Both the position numbers and the translations under genes were made by a program. A DNA stretch of 15,444 bases. Source: Betaproteobacteria bacterium (lineage in GTDB: Bacteria > Pseudomonadota > Gammaproteobacteria > Burkholderiales > Burkholderiaceae_C). The stretch spans positions 1 to 15,444 of the forward strand of contig VBDL01000041.1 of the NCBI GenBank assembly GCA_005884255.1. Direction: 5' to 3'. Every line of letters begins with the position of its first letter. Position 1 is the first letter of the stretch. Below the pieces are notes generated by a model, which saw only the letters and a list, made by a program, of their open reading frames with translations, had not been told where the DNA came from and did not search any database. Shown in pieces: positions 1-8,665 of the stretch.

Positions 1-11
1 CTGTATGACAT
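1..11 (-). CDS. iscU: Start of IscU scaffold protein (partial, runs off the left edge)
   Basis: Only the first codons are present: on the minus strand an ATG at 11-9 opens a frame reading M-S-Y before the window ends. A GGAG ribosome binding site (plus-strand CTCC, 21-24) lies 9 nt upstream. IscU proteins commonly begin M-A/S-Y-S, and iscU follows iscS in the standard iscRSU order, so position, strand, binding site and first residues agree. IscU is the scaffold on which IscS-derived sulfur and iron are assembled into clusters. The identification rests mostly on gene order, because three residues cannot prove a family. Confidence 0.6.
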
Positions 12-31
12 TGCTCGTTACTCCAAAGCGA

Positions 32-1252
32 TTAGTGCGCGGCCCACTGGATCGTGCTCAGATCCACGCCGTCCTTGAACATTTCCCACAGCGGCGACAG
101 CTCGCGCAGTTTGGCCACCCGGTCTTGCAGCAGGCTGATGGCCTCGTCGATCTCGGCTTCCGTGGTGAAGCGGCCGATGGTCATGCGCAGGCTGGAGTGC
201 GCCAGTTCGTCGCTGCGGCCCAAGGCGCGCAGCACATAGCTTGGCTCAAGGCTGGCCGACGTGCACGCCGAGCCCGAAGAGACCGCGATGCCCTTGATGC
301 CCATGATCAGCGACTCGCCCTCGACATAGTTGAACGAGGCGTTGACGTTGTGCGGCACGCGCTTTTCCAGGTCGCCGTTGATGAAGACCTGCTCGATCTC
401 GCCGATACCGCGCAGCAGCTTCTGCTGCAGCATGCGGATGCGCTCGCTCTCGGTGCCCATCTCTTCGCGCGCGATGCGGAAGGCCTCGCCCATGCCCACA
501 ATCTGGTGTGTTGGCAGCGTGCCCGAGCGCATGCCGCGCTCATGGCCGCCGCCATGCATCTGCGCCTCGATGCGCACGCGCGGCTTGCGGCGCACGTACA
601 GCGCGCCGATGCCCTTGGGGCCGTAGGTCTTGTGCGAGGCCAGGCTCATCAGGTCGACCGGCAGCTTGGCCAGATCGATCGCCACCTTGCCGGTGGCCTG
701 CGCCGCGTCGACGTGGAAGATGATGCCGCGCTCGCGGCAGATCGCGCCGATCGCCGGGATGTCCTGGATGACGCCGATCTCGTTGTTGACGAACATCACC
801 GACACGAGGATCGTGTCCGGCCGCAGCGCGGCCTTGAACACATCGAGGTCCAGCAGCCCGTTTTCCTGCACATCGAGGTAGGTGGCGTCGAAGCCCTGGC
901 GCTCGAGCTCACGCACCGGGTCGAGCACGGCCTTGTGCTCGGTCTTCACGGTGATCACGTGCTTGCCGCGCGTCTTATAGAACTGCGCCGCGCCCTTGAT
1001 CGCCAGGTTGTTCGACTCGGTGGCGCCCGAGGTCCACACGATCTCGCGCGGGTCGGCGCCGATCAGTGCAGCGACCTGCTCGCGCGCCTTCTCGACCGCC
1101 TCTTCCGCTTCCCAGCCCCACGCGTGGCTGCGCGACGCCGGATTCCCGAAATGCTCGCGCAACCACGGGATCATTGCGTCGACGACGCGCGGGTCGACCG
1201 GCGTCGTCGCGCCGTAGTCCATGTAGATGGGAAGGTGCGGGGTCATCGTCAT
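32..1252 (-). CDS. iscS: Cysteine desulfurase IscS
   Basis: A 406-residue PLP enzyme that removes sulfur from L-cysteine as a persulfide and passes it to IscU for Fe-S cluster assembly and to tRNA thiolation partners in the cytoplasm. Visible hallmarks are the N-terminal YMDYGATTPVDPRV block, TEHKAVLD with the PLP-stacking His106, the Schiff-base lysine K208 in SLASHKTYGPKG, and the mobile catalytic loop SSGSACTSASLEPSYVLRALG with C330. Length is within two residues of E. coli IscS (404). The ATG at 1252 lies 6 nt after the iscR stop without a clear Shine-Dalgarno sequence, so translation is probably coupled to iscR; a second ATG two codons later (1246) is possible. iscU starts 20 nt downstream, which distinguishes it from SufS or NifS contexts. 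Confidence 0.97.
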   Translation of the reverse strand: MTMTPHLPIYMDYGATTPVDPRVVDAMIPWLREHFGNPASRSHAWGWEAEEAVEKAREQVAALIGADPREIVWTSGATESNNLAIKGAAQFYKTRGKHVITVKTEHKAVLDPVRELERQGFDATYLDVQENGLLDLDVFKAALRPDTILVSVMFVNNEIGVIQDIPAIGAICRERGIIFHVDAAQATGKVAIDLAKLPVDLMSLASHKTYGPKGIGALYVRRKPRVRIEAQMHGGGHERGMRSGTLPTHQIVGMGEAFRIAREEMGTESERIRMLQQKLLRGIGEIEQVFINGDLEKRVPHNVNASFNYVEGESLIMGIKGIAVSSGSACTSASLEPSYVLRALGRSDELAHSSLRMTIGRFTTEAEIDEAISLLQDRVAKLRELSPLWEMFKDGVDLSTIQWAAH

Positions 1253-1258
1253 GACGGT

Positions 1259-1792
1259 TTACTTGGAGAAGGCGTTGCCGAGAGCAAAGACGGAATTGGG
1301 CGCGGTCACCTTGATCGGCTTGACCACCGGCTGCGACGAGATGGCGCGCTTGACCGGCGCTTCCTCGATCGACACGCCCTTGGCCAGCTGATCGTCGACC
1401 AGCTTCTTCAGCGAAATGGAATCGAGGTACTCGATCATCTTCGCGTTGAGGCTGGCCCACAGGTCGTGCGTCATGCAGCGGCCCGTGTCGTCGCCCATGC
1501 AATTTTCCTTGCCGCCGCAGCCGGTGGCATCGATCGGCTCGTCGACGGCGACGATGATGTCGGCGACGGTGATCTCGTCGGCCTTGCGGCCCAGCGAATA
1601 GCCGCCTCCCGGGCCGCGCGTGCTCTCGACGAGCTCATGGCGGCGCAGCTTGCCGAACAGCTGCTCGAGGTAGGACAGCGAAATCTGCTGGCGCTGGCTG
1701 ATGGCGGCCAATGCCACCGGCCCGGACTGCGAACGCAGCGCCAGATCGATCATCGCGGTGACGGCAAAACGGCCTTTGGTGGTCAGTCGCAT
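1259..1792 (-). CDS. iscR: Fe-S cluster-responsive regulator IscR (Rrf2 family)
   Basis: A 177-residue Rrf2-family DNA-binding regulator. With its [2Fe-2S] cluster IscR represses the isc operon, giving feedback on cluster supply. The N-terminus MRLTTKGRFAVTAMIDLAL is the Rrf2 hallmark, and the winged-helix recognition region SLSYLEQLFGKLRRHELVESTRGPGGGY spans about residues 38-65. Cluster ligands are C92, C98, C106 and H109. Cys-x5-Cys matches E. coli, but the next gap is seven residues rather than five. A basic tail of about 35 residues follows the core. The start at 1792 is chosen because AAGGAGAG sits 5 nt upstream and the protein then begins with the family N-terminus; the frame stays open to 1879 but that extension has no family similarity. 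First gene of iscR-iscS-iscU. Confidence 0.96.
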   Translation of the reverse strand: MRLTTKGRFAVTAMIDLALRSQSGPVALAAISQRQQISLSYLEQLFGKLRRHELVESTRGPGGGYSLGRKADEITVADIIVAVDEPIDATGCGGKENCMGDDTGRCMTHDLWASLNAKMIEYLDSISLKKLVDDQLAKGVSIEEAPVKRAISSQPVVKPIKVTAPNSVFALGNAFSK

Positions 1793-1888
1793 TGAATCTC
1801 TCCTTCGACCCTGCTGCAGCGCAGCAAGGGTGGCGATTCGCACAACGACCAAGCTCGGCCTCCCAACCGTCCTGATCACTCCGCGAAC

Positions 1889-1912
1889 CGGGTTTACCCT
1901 CGGGTGAACCCG
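1889..1912 (-). repeat. Paired palindromes in the iscR leader (hairpin)
   Basis: Two copies of the 10-bp palindrome GGGTNNACCC lie 2 bp apart at 1890-1899 and 1902-1911, inside a larger dyad with arms CGGGTT (1889-1894) and AACCCG (1907-1912). In the predicted iscR mRNA the segment CTCGGG-TTCA-CCCGAG (1914-1899) would form a 6-bp GC-rich stem within about the first 20 nt. It abuts the downstream IscR-like site. It may be a 5' stabilising hairpin or an operator; the sequence cannot decide. Confidence 0.6.
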
Positions 1913-1959
1913 AGCGTTTTAGTCAATTATACGTGAATCCGACTTGTTTGGTCGGCATT
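1906..1959 (-). promoter_or_regulatory. iscR promoter with two IscR type-1-like operator sites
   Basis: On the minus strand a perfect -10 TATAAT lies at 1931-1926, predicting a start near 1919 and a leader of about 125 nt. Compared with the 17-bp core of the published IscR type-1 consensus, YYGACTRWWWYAGTCRR, the sequence at 1926-1910 (minus strand, TTGACTAAAACGCTCGG) matches 15 of 17 positions and overlaps the -10 end and start site. The plus-strand sequence at 1939-1955 (CCGACTTGTTTGGTCGG) matches 14 of 17 and covers the -35 area, whose hexamer is poor. Two adjacent type-1 sites resemble the E. coli iscR promoter arrangement. Binding is inferred from sequence match only. Confidence 0.75.
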
Positions 1960-1976
1960 GGCCGGCGGCGGTTCCG

Positions 1977-2467
1977 TCAGGCGCGGCCCAGCGTGCGCGT
2001 CAGGTGCTCGACGAGCCCGTCGCACGCGTCTTCCACCAGGTCGAGCACGCGCTCGAAGTCCGCTTTTCCACCGTAGTAGGGGTCGGGCACCGCGCCATCG
2101 TGCGCGCCGCGCGCATAGGCCACCAGCTTGCGGACGCGGCCTCGTTCGGCGGGCGGGCACTCGGCGAGCAGCCACTCGAGGTTATCTTCGTCCATCGCGA
2201 GGATCAGGTCGAACGCACTGAAATCCTCGTCGCAGACGCGCCGCGCGCGCAGGCCCGACAGCTCATAGCCGCGCCGCCGCGCATGGGCCTGGCTGCGCTC
2301 GTCGGGCGGGTTGCCGATGTGATAGCTGTGCGTTCCGGCGGAGTCGACCTGCACGCTCTCGGCCAACCCGGCGGCCTCCAGCCGATGGCGCAACACACCC
2401 TCGGCCGTGGGCGAGCGGCAGATGTTGCCCATGCAGACCATCAACACACGATAAGGCTTGCACTTGC

Positions 2468-2471
<4 letters not shown>
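1977..2471 (-). CDS. Low-molecular-weight protein-tyrosine phosphatase
   Basis: A 164-residue cytoplasmic phosphatase of the LMW-PTP fold, which hydrolyses phosphotyrosine through a cysteinyl-phosphate intermediate. The P-loop VCMGNICRSPTAEGV supplies nucleophile C13 and R19 (C-x5-R-S), DSAGTHSYHIGNPPDERS is the conserved central block, and the DPYYGG motif carries the general acid D130. Length is typical (about 150-165). The ATG at 2471-2469 overlaps the uvrB stop as ATGA, implying one transcript and coupled translation. The partner kinase and substrate cannot be told from here; some relatives act with Wzc-type kinases in polysaccharide export, but no such genes are nearby, so a general dephosphorylation role is as likely. 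Arsenate reductases share this fold, but the intact DPYYGG favours a phosphatase. Confidence 0.93.
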
Positions 2472-4546
<2,075 letters not shown>

Positions 4547-4631
4547 CGGGTTATCCCAGGGGTCCGAATAAAATCGCAACTGCACAGCTTAAGCGTTCCC
4601 TCCTGCCACCGTCCTTTCAGGAAGTCACTCC

Positions 4632-5828
4632 ATGTCGATGTTCGACGCCGTAGAAATGGCCCCGCGCGACCCCATCCTGGGTCTGAACGAGCAATTCAAC
4701 GCCGACCCCAATCCGGCCAAGGTCAACCTCGGGGTCGGGGTCTATTACGACGACAACGGCAAGCTGCCGCTGCTGGCCTGCGTCGCCGCCGCCGAGAAGC
4801 AGATGCTGGAGGCGCCCAAGGCCCGCGGCTACCTGCCGATCGACGGCATCGCGGCCTACGACAAGGCGGTGCAAGGTCTCGTATTTGGGGCCGACAGCGA
4901 CGCGGTCAAGGGTGGCCGCATCGCCACCGTGCAAGGCCTCGGCGGCACCGGCGGCCTGAAGATCGGCGCCGACTTCCTGAAGAAGGTCGAGCCCACCGCC
5001 CAGGTGCTGATCAGCGACCCGAGCTGGGAAAACCACCGCGCGCTGTTCACCAGCGCGGGCTTCACGGTCGGCACCTACCCGTACTACGACGCGGCCGCCA
5101 AGGGCATCAACTTCGACGGCATGCTGGCCGCATTGAACGGCGCGGCCAAGGGCACCATCGTCGTGCTGCACGCCTGCTGCCACAACCCGACCGGCTACGA
5201 CATCACGCCGGCGCAGTGGACCCAAGTCGTGCAAGTGGTGAAAGCCCGCGAACTGGTCGCCTTCCTCGACATGGCCTACCAAGGCTTCGGCGAAGGCATC
5301 GCCGAGGACGGCGCGGTGATCGAGCAGTTCCTCGCCGCCGACATCGACTTCTTCGTGTCGACCTCGTTCTCCAAGAGCTTCTCGCTTTACGGCGAGCGCG
5401 TCGGCGCCTTGAGCGTGGTCTGCGCCAGCAAGGATGAAGCCGCGCGCGTGTTGTCGCAGCTGAAGATCGTCATCCGCACCAACTATTCCAATCCGCCGAC
5501 GCACGGCGCGCAGGTAGTGGCCACGGTGCTCACCACGCCTGCGCTGCGTGTGATGTGGGAGGAAGAGCTGGCCGGCATGCGCGTGCGCATCAAGGCGATG
5601 CGTGGCGCGCTGGTGGAGAAACTCCGCGCCGCCGGCATCAAGCAGGACCTGGGCTTCATCACGCGCCAGAAGGGCATGTTCAGCTATTCGGGCCTGACCA
5701 AGGAGCAGATGCAGCGCCTGCGCAGCGAGTTCGGCGTCTACGGCGTCGATTCCGGGCGCATCTGCGTCGCGGCCCTGAACAGCAAGAACATCGACTACGT
5801 GGTCACCTCGATCGCCAAGGTGATCTGA
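4632..5828 (+). CDS. tyrB: Aspartate/aromatic aminotransferase (class I, AspC/TyrB type)
   Basis: A 398-residue PLP-dependent transaminase that exchanges amino groups between aspartate or aromatic amino acids and 2-oxoglutarate in the cytoplasm. It matches the AspC/TyrB (I-alpha) subgroup across its length: the start MFDAVEMAPRDPILGLNEQF, VNLGVGVYYDDNGKLPLL, W132 in SDPSWENH, HNPTG (N185), D213 and Y216, the PLP lysine K248 in STSFSKSFSLYGERVG, and the carboxylate-binding arginine R376 in DSGRICVA. GGAAG at 4620-4624 precedes the ATG. The related uvrB-tyrB divergent arrangement is familiar in Burkholderiales, which is why tyrB is suggested, but AspC and TyrB activities cannot be separated by eye. 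A hairpin terminator follows 22 nt after the stop, so the gene is probably monocistronic. Confidence 0.93.
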   Translation: MSMFDAVEMAPRDPILGLNEQFNADPNPAKVNLGVGVYYDDNGKLPLLACVAAAEKQMLEAPKARGYLPIDGIAAYDKAVQGLVFGADSDAVKGGRIATVQGLGGTGGLKIGADFLKKVEPTAQVLISDPSWENHRALFTSAGFTVGTYPYYDAAAKGINFDGMLAALNGAAKGTIVVLHACCHNPTGYDITPAQWTQVVQVVKARELVAFLDMAYQGFGEGIAEDGAVIEQFLAADIDFFVSTSFSKSFSLYGERVGALSVVCASKDEAARVLSQLKIVIRTNYSNPPTHGAQVVATVLTTPALRVMWEEELAGMRVRIKAMRGALVEKLRAAGIKQDLGFITRQKGMFSYSGLTKEQMQRLRSEFGVYGVDSGRICVAALNSKNIDYVVTSIAKVI

Positions 5829-5850
5829 CCGCTGGTTCCGCGCGATGTCC

Positions 5851-5882
5851 GGCCCGGCTCTAGCCGGGCCTCGTCATTTATT
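5851..5882 (+). terminator. Intrinsic terminator after the aminotransferase gene
   Basis: A perfect 8-bp GC stem, GGCCCGGC-TCTA-GCCGGGCC (5851-5870), is followed by a moderately T-rich stretch (TCGTCATTTATT). Position 22 nt after the stop and the strong stem support termination; the T tract is interrupted, so efficiency is uncertain. Confidence 0.75.
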
Positions 5883-5959
5883 GCGAACAGCGCCCGGCGG
5901 ACGCACCTTATTCGGGCTTTCCACAGGCGCCATTCAAGGCAAAGTGGTAGCGCTCTGCT

Positions 5960-5965
5960 TACAAT
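5960..5965 (+). promoter_or_regulatory. Candidate phaZ promoter -10 element
   Basis: TACAAT at 5960-5965 is a good -10 match 67 nt before the phaZ ATG in a non-coding stretch of about 150 nt after the terminator. No convincing -35 is visible at 16-18 bp. TGC-rich half palindromes just downstream (TTGCAA at 5967-5972 and TGCGCA at 5983-5988) could bind a regulator, for example a PhaR-type repressor, but this is a guess from composition. Confidence 0.4.
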
Positions 5966-6032
5966 GTTGCAACGCACAATGATGCGCAGACAGCGCTAAC
6001 CTCGCCCGAGCCGGGCAAGACGGAGATTGTTC

Positions 6033-7349
6033 ATGCTGTACCAGCTCTACGAGACCCAACGCGCCCTGATGAGCCCGTTCGCCGAGTTCGCCAGCGCCTC
6101 CTCGAAGCTGTACAACCATCCGCTGTCGCCCTTCACGCATGCGCCGATGGCGCAGCGCCTGTCCGCCGGCTTCGACCTGATGCACCGGCTGGCCAAGGAA
6201 TACGAGAAGCCCGAGTTCCACATCACGAGCATTGCCGTCGACGGCATCGACGTGGCGGTGCAGGAGCAGGTGGCGATCGAGAAGCCGTTCTGCCGCCTGC
6301 TGCGCTTCAAGCGCTTTAGCGACGAGCCGCCGGTGCTCGATCTGATGAAGAAGCAGCCCAGCGTTCTCGTCGTGGCACCGCTGTCCGGCCACCACTCGAC
6401 GCTGCTGCGCGACACCGTGAAGTGCCTGCTGCAGGACCACAAGGTGTTCATCACCGACTGGACCGATGCGCGCATGGTGCCCATGGAGCATGGCCCATTC
6501 CGCCTCGACGACTACGTGGCCTATGTGCAGGAGTTCATCCGCCACATCGGCGAGGAAGTCAACGTGATCTCGGTGTGCCAGCCCACGGTGCCGGTGTTCG
6601 CCGCCATCTCGCTGCTGGCCAGCGCCGGTGAGCCAACGCCGCGCACGATGACGATGATGGGCGGCCCGATCGATGCGCGCAAATCGCCGACCGCGGTGAA
6701 CAACCTGGCGATGAACAAGAGCTTCGAGTGGTTCGAGAACAACGTGATCTATCGCGTGCCCATGAACTACCCCGGCGCCGGGCGCCAGGTCTACCCGGGC
6801 TTCCTGCAGCACAGCGGCTTCGTGGCGATGAACCCGGATCGCCACCTCAACTCCCACTACGATTACTTCCTCGACCTGGTGCGCGGCGACGAAGACAGCG
6901 CGGATTCGCACCGCCAGTTCTACGACGAGTACAACGCCGTGCTCGACATGCCGGCCGAGTACTACCTCGACACCATCAAGACCGTATTCCAGGACTTCGC
7001 TCTGGTCAACGGCACGTGGCGCGTCAACGGCAAGCTGGTGCGCCCGCAGGACATCACCACCAGCGCGCTGCTGACCATCGAAGGCCAGCTCGACGACATC
7101 TCCGGCGCCGGCCAGACGCACGCCGCGCACGACCTGACCACCGGCATCCCGAAGTCGCGCCAGTTCCGCTACGACGTCGAAGGCGCGGGCCACTACGGCA
7201 TCTTCTCCGGCCGCCGCTGGCGCGAGAAGGTGTACCCGGAAGTCCGCGACTTCATTGCCCGCTTCGGCGCGGAGCCGGCGCCGACAGCGCCGCGCGGCAC
7301 GCCGGTGAAGAAGGCCGCCAAGCGCGCTGCCACCAAGCGCGGCCGATAA
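6033..7349 (+). CDS. phaZ: Intracellular poly(3-hydroxybutyrate) depolymerase
   Basis: A 438-residue alpha/beta-hydrolase of the PhaZ1 (PhaZa) type, which breaks down stored PHB granules inside the cell. The nucleophile motif is VCQPTVPVF with C182 in place of the usual serine, as known for the Cupriavidus (Ralstonia) eutropha enzyme, whose triad is C183, D355 and H388. Here the equivalents are D354 in GQLDDISGAG and H387 in GAGHYGIFSGRRWRE, each offset by one. The family start MLYQLYETQRALMSPF is intact. No signal peptide is present, in keeping with an intracellular enzyme. The ATG at 6033 is chosen because GGAG lies 7 nt upstream; an in-frame TTG at 6027 lacks that spacing. The last 15-20 residues form a Lys/Ala/Arg tail (VKKAAKRAATKRGR) that looks like a PHB- or DNA-associated basic tail. 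Confidence 0.94.
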   Translation: MLYQLYETQRALMSPFAEFASASSKLYNHPLSPFTHAPMAQRLSAGFDLMHRLAKEYEKPEFHITSIAVDGIDVAVQEQVAIEKPFCRLLRFKRFSDEPPVLDLMKKQPSVLVVAPLSGHHSTLLRDTVKCLLQDHKVFITDWTDARMVPMEHGPFRLDDYVAYVQEFIRHIGEEVNVISVCQPTVPVFAAISLLASAGEPTPRTMTMMGGPIDARKSPTAVNNLAMNKSFEWFENNVIYRVPMNYPGAGRQVYPGFLQHSGFVAMNPDRHLNSHYDYFLDLVRGDEDSADSHRQFYDEYNAVLDMPAEYYLDTIKTVFQDFALVNGTWRVNGKLVRPQDITTSALLTIEGQLDDISGAGQTHAAHDLTTGIPKSRQFRYDVEGAGHYGIFSGRRWREKVYPEVRDFIARFGAEPAPTAPRGTPVKKAAKRAATKRGR

Positions 7350-7355
7350 GATAAT
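7327..7355 (+). promoter_or_regulatory. Candidate promoter giving a leaderless rnfB transcript
   Basis: CTGCCA (7327-7332, 4 of 6 positions of TTGACA) is separated by exactly 17 bp from GATAAT (7350-7355, 5 of 6 of TATAAT). A start 7 nt after the -10 falls on the G of the rnfB GTG codon at 7362, which would give a leaderless mRNA. The -35 lies in the final codons of phaZ, and no Shine-Dalgarno sequence precedes the GTG. Readthrough from phaZ across the 12-nt gap remains equally possible. Confidence 0.4.
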
Positions 7356-7361
7356 TCGGCG

Positions 7362-8030
7362 GTGAACCCCACCGCCCCGAAGTCCTTGGTCGATGCGATC
7401 GACGCGGCGCTGCCTCAGACGCAGTGCCAGCGCTGCGGCTATCCCGATTGCCGCCGCTATGCGCAGGCCATCGCCGACGGCGAGGCGGCCATCAACCAGT
7501 GCCCGCCGGGCGGCGCGGAAGGCATTGCGCGGCTGGCGCGCATCACCGGCCGCGACGCCCTTGTGCTGAACCCCAAAAATGGCCTCGAAGGCCCGCGCCG
7601 GCTCGCGATCATCGACGAAGCCTGGTGCATCGGCTGCACCTTGTGCATCAAGGCCTGCCCGGTGGACTGCATCGTCGGCGCACCGAAGGCGATGCACACC
7701 GTCATCGAGAGCGAGTGCACCGGCTGCGAGCTGTGCATTCCGGCCTGCCCGGTGGACTGCATCTCGCTCGCCGATGCGAGCGGCGAACTCACCGGCTGGG
7801 ATGCGTGGAGCGCACCCCAGGCCGACACGGCGCGCGAACGCTACGCCTTCCACACGATGCGCGTCGAGCGTGACAAGCGCGAGAACGACGAGCGCCTCGC
7901 CGCCAAGGCGCAGGCCAAGCTCGCCGATTTCGCCGCCGCCTCCAACATCACCGATGCCGACGAGCTGGCGCGCAAGCGCGCCGTCGTCGAAGCGGCGCTC
8001 GCTCGTGCCCGCGCCCGAGCCAAGCCATGA
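7362..8030 (+). CDS. rsxB: RnfB/RsxB-like iron-sulfur electron-transfer protein
   Basis: A 222-residue ferredoxin-like protein related to the RnfB/RsxB subunit of the ion-pumping Rnf (SoxR-reducing) complex. An N-terminal Fe-S domain carries C22, C25, C30 and C47 (CQRCGYPDC...QCPPGG). Two [4Fe-4S] ferredoxin motifs follow, C89/C92/C95/C99 and C119/C122/C125/C129, and each runs into an identical ACPVDCI with an extra cysteine (C103, C133). E. coli RsxB (192 aa) starts with a membrane helix; here the Fe-S domain begins almost at once and no hydrophobic segment is seen, so the protein is probably soluble. A charged helical tail of about 80 residues ends it. No rnfA, C, D, G or E is nearby. The GTG at 7362 is the only start that fits. 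Its stop overlaps the nth start as ATGA. Confidence 0.88.
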   Translation: MNPTAPKSLVDAIDAALPQTQCQRCGYPDCRRYAQAIADGEAAINQCPPGGAEGIARLARITGRDALVLNPKNGLEGPRRLAIIDEAWCIGCTLCIKACPVDCIVGAPKAMHTVIESECTGCELCIPACPVDCISLADASGELTGWDAWSAPQADTARERYAFHTMRVERDKRENDERLAAKAQAKLADFAAASNITDADELARKRAVVEAALARARARAKP

Positions 8031-8665
8031 TGAAGAACGAATCGATCGAGCCCTTCTTCGCCACGCTGCGGGCGGCCAATCCGCAACCGGCCAGCGAGCT
8101 CGAGTACACCAACGTGTTCGAGCTGCTGGCGGCGGTGCTGCTGTCGGCGCAGGCCACCGATGCGGGCGTCAACAAGGCGACGCGGCGGCTGTTTCCGATC
8201 GCCAATACCCCGGCGAAGATGCTCGCGCTCGGCGTCGAAGGCGTCACCGAGTACATCAAGACCATCGGGCTGTACCGCAACAAGGCGAAGAACCTCGTCG
8301 AGACCTGCCGCATCCTCGTCGAGCAGCACGGCGGCGAGGTGCCACGCTCGCGCGAGGCGCTGGAAGCGCTACCCGGCGTGGGCCGCAAGACGGCCAACGT
8401 GGTGCTCAACGTGGCCTTCGGCGAACCCACCTTCGCGGTCGACACGCACGTGTTTCGCGTGGGCAACCGCACCGGGCTCGCACCCGGCAAGACGCCGTAC
8501 GACGTGGAGCTCAAGCTGCTCGATCGCGTGCCCGATCCATACCGCGTCGACGCGCACCACTGGCTGATCCTGCACGGCCGCTACGTGTGCCAGGCGCGCA
8601 AGCCGCTGTGCCCGCAGTGCGCGGTGGCGCGCTGGTGCGAGTTCGAGCCGAAGACGCGCGCATGA
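8027..8665 (+). CDS. nth: Endonuclease III (DNA glycosylase/AP lyase)
   Basis: A 212-residue base-excision repair enzyme that removes oxidised pyrimidines and cleaves the abasic site by its lyase activity. The helix-hairpin-helix LPGVGRKTANVVLN carries catalytic lysine K121; the GPD aspartate is D139 in AVDTHVFRVGNR. The C-terminal [4Fe-4S] ligands are C188, C195, C198 and C204 with the exact C-x6-C-x2-C-x5-C spacing. Length equals E. coli Nth (211). The ATG at 8027 overlaps the rnfB stop as ATGA; the next codon is also ATG (8030). The rnfB-nth neighbourhood recalls the enterobacterial rsxABCDGE-nth operon. The stop overlaps the btuF start in another ATGA. Confidence 0.97.
   Translation: MMKNESIEPFFATLRAANPQPASELEYTNVFELLAAVLLSAQATDAGVNKATRRLFPIANTPAKMLALGVEGVTEYIKTIGLYRNKAKNLVETCRILVEQHGGEVPRSREALEALPGVGRKTANVVLNVAFGEPTFAVDTHVFRVGNRTGLAPGKTPYDVELKLLDRVPDPYRVDAHHWLILHGRYVCQARKPLCPQCAVARWCEFEPKTRA

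Noticed and set aside
5..1795. 596-codon open frame on the plus strand opposite iscS and iscR
   Set aside because: Antisense shadow created by strong G/C third-position bias; Arg/Ala/His/Leu-rich, no recognisable domain, and it lies entirely over two well-identified genes.
1793..1879. Upstream in-frame extension of iscR
   Set aside because: The Rrf2 N-terminus starts at 1792 behind a perfect AAGGAGAG; the extension is the untranslated leader.
4586..4631. LexA-type SOS box for uvrB
   Set aside because: No CTG-N10-CAG-like palindrome with suitable AT-rich centre is seen in the divergent region.
5934..7853. 639-codon minus-strand open frame opposite phaZ and rnfB
   Set aside because: Shadow frame with no domain; both sense genes have complete catalytic or cluster motifs.
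7579..8661. Long N-terminal extension of the btuF reading frame
   Set aside because: Overlaps rnfB and nth in another frame and is Ser/Arg/Pro-rich; the true start at 8662 gives a signal peptide and an ATGA overlap.
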